Of a stretch of 64,000 nucleotides of DNA, positions 57,501 to 64,000 are shown one piece after another. How positions within the stretch are numbered: the stretch's first letter is position 1; every line of letters begins with the position of its first letter. A model generated the notes under the pieces. The model had not been told where the DNA came from. It ran no database searches and saw nothing but the letters and a program-made list of their open reading frames with translations. Source of the stretch: Zygnema cylindricum (lineage: Eukaryota > Streptophyta > Zygnematophyceae > Zygnematales > Zygnemataceae); assembly GCA_037447655.1 (NCBI GenBank), contig JBBHKE010001075.1, positions 62,001 to 126,000 on the forward strand. The letters run 5' to 3'. A program made the position numbers and the translations under genes.

Positions 57501-58916
57501 AATTCCCAAATACCATTTCGTCACAATCTTATTTCCCCAATTTCCCAACACTCAAGTTCCCAGTTTTGCAATTTCCCCGTTCCCGATTTCCTTAAATTAA
57601 ACTTACCCAATTTTTCATTTCATGATTCCCAAAATTGCCCAATTCCCAATTCCCAATTCCCCAGCTTCCCGATTCCCAAATTACCACTTTCTTAAAATAC
57701 CCGGATTCCCAATTTTTTAAATTCCAATTTCCTTGGAAAGAAAGACACTAAACGACAAATGAGAGATTCTCGAGGATGGGAGAGAAGATCTTCAGAAAGG
57801 ATAGGTAGAAAATGCTAAGGAAGGATATAAAAGAGAGATCGTAAAAAATATAAAAAAATATATAAAAATATAAAAAACTCTGAACTAGGTGTAGTGTTTT
57901 TTTCTTTTCTTTTTGTTATATATCAAACACAAGGGTGAATGTGTTTTGCTCTTGCTCACAATCGCTCATTTTATTCTTTTAATTTTATATTGTTTTTTGG
58001 GCATTCTTTTTATTTTATATTGTTTTTTGTGTCACAGAGCTTACCCACAAATGGGTCGGAAAGAAACCCAAGGGATGGGTGAAAGGCAAATGGTACGGAA
58101 AGGGATACGGAAAGGGATACGGATACGGGAAGGGATACGGGAAAGGATACGGATACGGGAAGGGATACGGAAAGGGATATTCTTCTGAACGAAAGACACT
58201 AGAAGAATGATAGATTCTTGAGGATGGGAGTCTTGAAGACGGAAGAGGTAAAAGCAAATGAAGAAAAATTTACTGGAAAAAGGAACCCCGTTTCTCTGTT
58301 TTGGATATATTAAACACATCAAATGGGCACAAATTTCTCTACACTTTATAACAAGTGTCCTATACTCCCGCTCTCCCTTTCCCCTTCCACTATACCTCTC
58401 TCTCTCTCTCTGTCCCACTTACTAGTTATGGCCTTCCATTACACATCCTGCTCCTCCCTCCCTCTCGATAAAATAATATTTTGATCTCTCATACTATTGT
58501 TCTTCTCTTCCTTATTATCAACCACTCCCTTTCCATATTGTCTTACTCCCTCGATCTCACATCCTCCTCTCCCTCTCATCCTCTCATTTTCCTCTACCAA
58601 TCCTCCTCCTCCGTTCTTTACCTCTTGCTTTTTTTGTTTCTCCTTCTTTCTCTGCTTTCTACTCTTTCTGCTTCTCCTTTCTTTACCTCCTTTTGCTCCA
58701 ACTCCTCCTCCTCCTCCACCTCTGTCTTTTGCTCCAGCCCCTTCTCCTCCTCCCTTCTTTACCACCTCTTGCTTCTTTTGTTTCTTCCTCTACTTCTCTT
58801 TCTCCTACTGCTTTTTCTCCTCCTGATTTTTTTTATTTTTTTTTGTAGAGAATCGGTGGCGTTATCACAAAGGAGGATATTATAAAAAAGGATATCAGAT
58901 GAGAAAATGGTCGTGA
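54519..58916 (+). CDS. Secreted Gly-Lys-Tyr-rich / acidic repeat protein, exon-array gene
   Basis: I do not recognise the family. Exon 1 (54519-54648) encodes a signal peptide: MALTSFSRAS, a hydrophobic stretch, TAIQCS. Further exons: 54955-54999, 55456-55545, 56236-56478, 57127-57402, 58038-58247 and a final exon 58849-58916 ending TGA. All internal exons are phase 1-1. Exon 4 encodes HKWGKRYGKGYGYGKGYG repeats and then RKTLEDEREILEDGR repeats; exons 5 and 6 have the same plan. Exon 3 holds only the acidic part, and exon 2 (RKLLEEGR) resembles a single ancestral unit. The final exon encodes RYHKGGYYKKGY. Exon 6 has in-frame TGA TAG at 58208-58213. If used, the protein ends there at 318 residues; if exon 6 is skipped, the frame reaches the last exon at 283 residues. 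Possible roles are wall or matrix protein, or multipeptide precursor. Confidence 0.7.
55323..55376 (+). pseudogene. Probable relic repeat exon (unit 1)
   Basis: After an AG at 55321-55322 the text encodes ELGHKWGGKKGWK, homologous to the start of exons 4 and 6. The Gly-Lys-Tyr run is missing. The obvious donor at 55,376 would break phase, while a weak donor at 55,341 would keep it. It is probably a truncated exon. Confidence 0.5.
55620..55985. repeat. TTCCCAATTTCC intronic minisatellite, unit 1
   Basis: Degenerate CCCAATTTCCCAATTCC tandem words fill the intron after exon 3. Equivalent arrays are at 56,570-56,885 and 57,480-57,735 in the next two units. Confidence 0.75.
55985..56041 (+). pseudogene. 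Relic acidic exon 1
   Basis: After TTAG the text encodes RKTLDDEREILEDVREC and then stops, followed by a GTAGAAAATGC donor-like word. The same relic recurs at 56,892-56,944 (ERTKEILEDGRKDLQNVE) and about 57,738-57,806, once per tandem unit. Confidence 0.55.
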
Positions 58917-60640
58917 CATACGAGAGAACGGAGCATTAGATAGGAGAAATTTAGGAAAATACATGTTTGATGCATTTTCAAGAAAATCACATTTGTGATT
59001 TTTCAGAGTGTCGGTTTTCATTGATTAGGCTTTCACCTTTTATTTTCTCATCCCTTTTTCGAATTTGAGTGTGACCAGGAGTCACAGGATTCACAATTTT
59101 GGACATAAATTTTCGTTGATAGGGCATTTACCTTTTTTCACCTTTCCTGTTCCGAATTTGAGTGTGACCAGAAGTCACAATTTTGGACATAAAAGTAAAT
59201 AATCTTAGTTTTGGGAATTAGTTTTTTTGTACTTTTAATCTTTGAATCTTTGTGAACGATTTTTGCACTTCCAATCTCTGTAAACATTTTTTTTTACTCC
59301 TAAACTTTGTGAACAAATTTTGCTCATCTACCCCTGTAAACTATGACATTTGTTTTTTTTGGGATGTTTTGTTTCATTTACCTCTGTGAAGGAAGGTGAT
59401 TTTAAGATATACAATGGACACATACACAATGTATATATTTTGTATGCGCACATTCTGTATGTTATTGAAATTCACGATGAAGATGGTAATAAATTTTATT
59501 TACTTACATATCTATAGTACAATACATTGACATATAAACATATACATTTATAAAATTACACACGATTTTATAAATAATATCCACGTTGTATATGGTAACG
59601 AATACTGTTAATTTATTTATCTATTTATAGAGATAACATGCATATATGGTCACATACCTGACTTATTTTTCCCATGGTAAAGATGGAATGTAGTCGTTCT
59701 GTTTATTCATTTATTTCAAAGCAACTTTTGTAAAAAAATATCTAGTTCTAATGATTTGATTAATATCGAAGACTACTAACGAGAGGGAAAAGGAGAGGGA
59801 GAGGGAGCTGGACAGGCAGGGGGAGGTAGAGAGGGGAGGGGGAGGTAGAGGACGAGGGGGAGGTAGAGAGAAGAGGGGGAGCTGGATGGGGAAGGGGAGT
59901 AGGATGGGTAGGGGGATGGAGAGGAGAGAGAGAGAGAAAAGAGAATCAAAAATACGAGTCCCTCTCTCCTTTTATTCTTTGCGTTTTATTGTGTGACATT
60001 TGTCCCGGGACGTTTCTTGTTAAATAAAACTCCATACCTTTCTTGACATTTCTGATTTAGGGAAATATCGGAAATAACAACCATCTTTAATTAAATCGAT
60101 CCCTCTTTTTCTCTCCCTTTTTTGTCGTATCATATCGCTTTCACTTCCGATAATAGGGGAGACACTATTTGTGGTGGGTTTGTGTGTCAGCGCCTCTCAC
60201 GGTGCATTATTGTAGGTGAGTCAGATTAGACACGTGGCATTTAGTCATTGGACAGCCACTTAAAGACTCCTTGTTAGCAGGTAGCTTTAAATGGTTAGTT
60301 TTTGCAAGCGTAGGTAAAGATAAATTCACAGTCAAGAAAGATAAAGACAGGGTTTTATTGAGATAAGGACAAATCTGTCCAGACTTACATTTTGTTTTCT
60401 TCCTAATTTTCTAATGGATAACTAAAAGCCTGTTCCTATCTCGCCTACGCATGTGAATGCCTATTCCTCTCCCCCTCTCCTATCTTTTGCTATTTTCTGC
60501 CAATCTGTAACTTTTCTAAAGGGTGGATCTGAGTTTCTTGTTCCGGATTGGACGTCCGTGGTCCCAAGCTCACTTGGTTACCCGCTATGGCCGATCCCAG
60601 ATTTCAGGTTACGCGTTGTCTTACATTGAATTAGGGTTTT
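58917..60640. other. Intergenic; GA-rich tract at 59,780-59,940
   Basis: Downstream of the repeat-protein gene. A duplicated word of about 70 bp (GAATTTGAGTGTGACCAG.AGTCACA...) occurs at 59,060 and 59,155. No gene is recognised. Confidence 0.35.
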
Positions 60641-60809
60641 TTTAGGGTTTTTTAGGGTATTTTAATAAAAAGATGAATCCTTATTGCTATTAACATTTGG
60701 TAGTGTGGTTGTTTTAAAAAAAAAAAAAAAAAAAAACGAAAAGATCGTGTATATATTTAGTATTGGTGAGTAAGATAAAAACCTATTACCGTTTATTGCT
60801 AAATGTAGT

Positions 60810-60945
60810 GTTGTGAAAGGGGTGGGGGGAGAGGCAGAGGGTGGGGGCGAGGGAAGGGGGAAGTGGGGAGAAGAGGTCCGAGGAGATCGGAGGGGCTGAG
60901 GGATGGAGGGGAGGAGAGGGAGAAGGAGGGAGAGGGGAGGAGTGA
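60810..60945. repeat. G-rich purine tract
   Basis: GGGGAGAGG-type simple sequence. Open frames on the opposite strand are Pro/Ser/Leu-rich artefacts. T-rich sequence follows to 61,290. Confidence 0.8.
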
Positions 60946-61638
60946 GTAAGACTACTGTACAAGTTCTTTGCACATAAAATAGTCAACTTCTTTACAAAAA
61001 ACACTCATTACAAAATATTTTCCTCCTTTTTGTTTTTTTTTTCTTAATTTTTTTTTTTGCGATTGCAAACTTTTAATCGAAAGTCCACACTAAATTCCGA
61101 AGACAAACATTTCACCTTTTTACATTTCTATATCTACAATTTACCGAAGTACGTTTCCTTTTTTTTTTTTTCTACTTTTTCAATCTATATTTTTTAACAT
61201 GTATTTATATTTTGTTTCTCTTTTTTTTCCTACTTTTTTTATATTAATTTTTTAATCTACTTTTTAATCTTTAATTTTTTATATGTATTAAAATCTTTTA
61301 AGGTTTGTCCCCTCCCTCCCCCTCGTCGTTGAAATCCACACTATTTACGATCATTGCTCCTCTCGATTGCATAAAATACAACCCCATGTGGTGGGTCGGA
61401 TACTGCCAAAAAAACAAAAAAGAGGAAAGAAGAAAAATGAATAAACAAAACCAAGAGAAAAAAAAATAGTACAAAAAATTCTTGACCAAACACTTTATTG
61501 GACTTAAAATTCTTTGTACCATACAATACAAATATAAACCCAAACACAATGTCAAACATTTTGGTAAACGGGTTTCTTTTTTTTTCTTTTTTTTTTAATT
61601 CTTTTCTACGGGACATCGGGAACTCATCACGGTACATC

Positions 61639-61855
61639 ACACCGTGTATCGCTTTAAGTGCTGATGTTTTTTTTCCGCCACTTTTTTTAAAACATATTTT
61701 CTCCGTGCACACTTGTCGGATTGTTAATCCAACGGTCACGATTGAAAGATAAGATTCTCATCTTCCATTTGGCGGTCTCTAATCAAAAATTGGACGTGTG
61801 CACGAAGAAAAGATGCTTTTAGTCGAGGAAACACTAATAGAGATATACGGTGTAG
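61639..61855. mobile_element. MITE family 1 copy
   Basis: It runs from TCACACCGTGTATCGCTTTAAG to ACACTAATAGAGATATACGGTGTA, with inward arms and a GGCGGTCTC core as in the 51.6 and 52.6-kb copies. Confidence 0.75.
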
Positions 61856-62066
61856 CATACTGTACTGAACAAAAAATTTCAGCCTTGACAGGTTGAGAAA
61901 AAAACTATGAATTGTACGAAAACAAATTTACACATACTGATGATATCACGATATCGTTATCAATATATCTCAAAAATCGACAACTATCGGCTCGATATAT
62001 CTGTTATTGAGACAGTTCAAAAAAGTACATATCGATTAGGGCAAAACCTGTTCGATATGGATCAAC

Positions 62067-62071
<5 letters not shown>

Positions 62072-62157
<86 letters not shown>
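62072..62157. repeat. (AT)n microsatellite
   Basis: About 85 bp of almost pure TA dinucleotide repeat. It is preceded by TATCGATA-type fragments at 61,940-62,060. Confidence 0.95.
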
Positions 62158-62159
<2 letters not shown>

Positions 62160-62789
62160 AAATACACACATGATACACAAAATAATGTGGAGAGACGATA
62201 TCTTAAAATTTCACCCAAATAAAATTGTCAAATGAACTCCACCCTAATTGTGGTGAGCAGTTTACACAAATCATGTCTGGTAACAAAGATCACAACTCTA
62301 ATAAGGGGAGAACGAGGACGTATTCAGATATTATTCAAATTTTTACTTTTACGTTATATGCTTTACAAACTCGCATTTTGCATGAGTAAAATCCGAATTA
62401 GTAAATAGATGAACAGTAACTTCTGTTCAAACTGTACCAAATCAGTGTTGGGTTTTAACACTATATAAGAAATCATAAACCGTTTAAACATTGAAATCCT
62501 ACCGTTTAATTGCTTCTACCAGTTTTAACCTCACAATTTGACTACCAAAATTCACAGATTATCTCTTACGTCCCGAGTCACTTGTAAACTTTAAATCCCT
62601 TTGCTCAAGAAAAATGTAAAATACCAATTCTGAAGTGTGAAGGAGATGGGAAATGCGAAAGACGGAAAGCGGAACGTCAAATCTCAAATGTCACATGCCA
62701 CATAATAACATATTCCATATCCCCTCGCCTCTCGCCCCTTCCCCTCTCCCCTCTCCCCCTTCCCCTTCCCCCTCCCACATCCCCTATCC

Positions 62790-62965
62790 CATGTCACGTC
62801 ACACTATATGTCACATCACACTGCATGCCACATCACATTACATGCGACATCACATTACATGTCACGTCACACTACGTCACGTCACAATGCATGTCACATC
62901 ACACTTCATGTCACGTTACACTACATGTCACGTCACACTTCATGTTACGTCACAATCCCTGTCTC
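62790..62965. repeat. Minisatellite, CATGTCACATCACACTA unit
   Basis: About ten diverged units of roughly 17 bp alternate CATGTCACGTCACACTA and CATGTCACATCACATTA. Three frames stay open because of the repeat. It is not called as a gene. Confidence 0.8.
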
Positions 62966-63189
62966 GTCACACACGACGGCCACTCACCTGTGGATGAGTG
63001 GCGTATACTCCCAAGCCCTCGTTTTCCGCCACCTGTCGGGGGAGGTCGTATGTGGCGCAGACGTGACTGCAGACGGCCACAGTCTCCAAACTCGTACCGA
63101 AAGTACCGTGGTTCCGGGCAGAGAGGGCCGTAAGGACAAAGTCCATCACACAGATGTCCGTACAGATACCGACTGTCAGGATCTGTCAT

Positions 63190-63700
63190 TCGCCATGTCA
63201 GCATCTTGCCACGTCAGCAGTGTTTGCCATTTTTGGTGCCATGTCAGCATTTGTGCAACGTCAGTAATTGGTGGCACATCAGCATTTGCTACGTCAGTAT
63301 ATCTGGCAGCACGTCAGCACGTGCGCCAGGTCAGCACATTGGTGCCACGTCAGCATGTCTGCCATGTCACCATTTCCTAGGGTTGTGTCAGCATTTTTTT
63401 CCATACCACCCGTTTCACTGCCGCCACGTCAGCGTACCATGGTGCCACGTCAGCATATCTCCACGTCGGCATGCGTATGCTTTGATATCAGCAAAAGAGT
63501 TGCCATGTCAGCACATGGGCTGCCATTTCAGCTTCTGTTTTGCCACGTCAGCATTTTTGTGACATCAGAAGGAAGACTTGCCACGTCATCAGAATGTATT
63601 GTGTCAGCGAATATGATGCCACGTCAGCATATCAGTGTCACGTCATCACTCATATGACCATGTCCACATATACAGCCACGTCAGCATTTTTGCCACATAA
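63190..63700. repeat. Minisatellite, GCCACGTCAGCAT unit
   Basis: Irregularly spaced copies of GCCACGTCAGCAT, about ten with an exact CACGTCA, are spread over 500 bp. The core matches the C/G hybrid box bound by plant and animal bZIP factors (TGACGTGGC on the other strand). The 118-190 codon frames across it are repeat artefacts. Confidence 0.75.
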
Positions 63701-63889
63701 GACGAAAATGAAATTTGAGAAGAAAAGACACCAGGAGAATTTACCATTTTGAGGTCATTTTTTTTTACCCAATCGACCACTTTGTTGGAACCATCTTTTT
63801 GAATCCCCCCCACAAACCCATTTATGCAATCTTTTTGCAGTAAAGTGGTATTCGGGTCCGACTCCAGCCACTTCAGATCTGCCCGGAAA

Positions 63890-64000
63890 AAAAAAAAGAG
63901 AAAAAAAGAGAGAGAAAAAGAAAGAAAAAGAAGAGGAAAGAAGAGAGGGAAAGAGGGAGAAAAGGGGAGAAAGAGGAAGAGGGGGAGAGAGAAAAAAAAG
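63890..64000. repeat. GA-rich microsatellite at window end
   Basis: AAAAAGAGAGAGAAAAAGAA-type purine repeat runs to the last base of the window. Confidence 0.85.

Noticed and set aside
62808-63562. Overlapping open frames of 118-190 codons in three frames
   Set aside because: All three frames are open across the CACGTCA minisatellites, which is a repeat effect; no domain is seen.
62790-63700. CRISPR-like array of short repeats
   Set aside because: Units are degenerate and irregularly spaced without unique spacers, and the window is eukaryotic.

Overview
This is eukaryotic nuclear DNA: AT-rich, with many GT-AG introns, spliced multi-exon genes, microsatellites, and several transposon classes nested in one another. 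The poly(ADP-ribose) glycohydrolase (PARG) genes resemble those of the green lineage, and AAACCCTAAA motifs occur near 43.75 kb. An alga or early-diverging plant is plausible, but the sequence does not prove it. A 10-base N gap lies at 32,645-32,654.

Layout. 0.1-31.3 kb holds three PARG paralogues. Copy A (minus, 3' end beyond the window start) and copy B (minus) are in tandem. Copy C (plus) is head-to-head with B across about 1.6 kb. All three share the same exon scheme and keep GGG...QEE, with an intron splitting Q from EE. Between A and B lie a full-length but degenerate hAT transposon (7,444-10,552, 8-bp target duplication ATTTTAGC), an inverted pair of short hAT-like elements (11,426-12,571) and copia relics. 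31.8-36.6 kb holds a 306-bp MITE, a tRNA-like SINE, the 3' half of a copia element, an internally deleted inverted hAT copy, and a paralogue of the hAT flanks without the hAT (an empty site).

37.1-48.8 kb is a minus-strand non-LTR retrotransposon with an N-terminal zinc finger, a reverse transcriptase and a C-terminal CCHC/endonuclease-like region. It is split by a 7,225-bp gag/protease element (38,374-45,598). That insert has the order A1 - internal - B1 - A2 - B2 on the minus strand, with A about 1,235 bp and B 189 bp. This is the split-direct-repeat layout known from PAT/Ngaro-type tyrosine-recombinase retrotransposons. Its ends, however, are TG...CA with a 4-bp duplication ACTT, as in LTR elements. 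It encodes Gag and a protease-like ORF but no RT or integrase. Removing it with one ACTT restores the host reading frame.

54.5-58.9 kb holds an unrecognised secreted-protein gene (plus). It has a signal peptide followed by phase 1-1 exons built from cationic Gly-Lys-Gly-Tyr repeats and acidic Leu-Glu-Asp-x-Arg repeats, amplified as tandem genomic units of about 0.8-0.9 kb. The fourth repeat exon carries two in-frame stops, although a matching final exon follows. 59-64 kb is repeat-rich and includes an (AT)n tract and a minisatellite whose unit is GCCACGTCAGCAT, a bZIP-type CACGTCA site.
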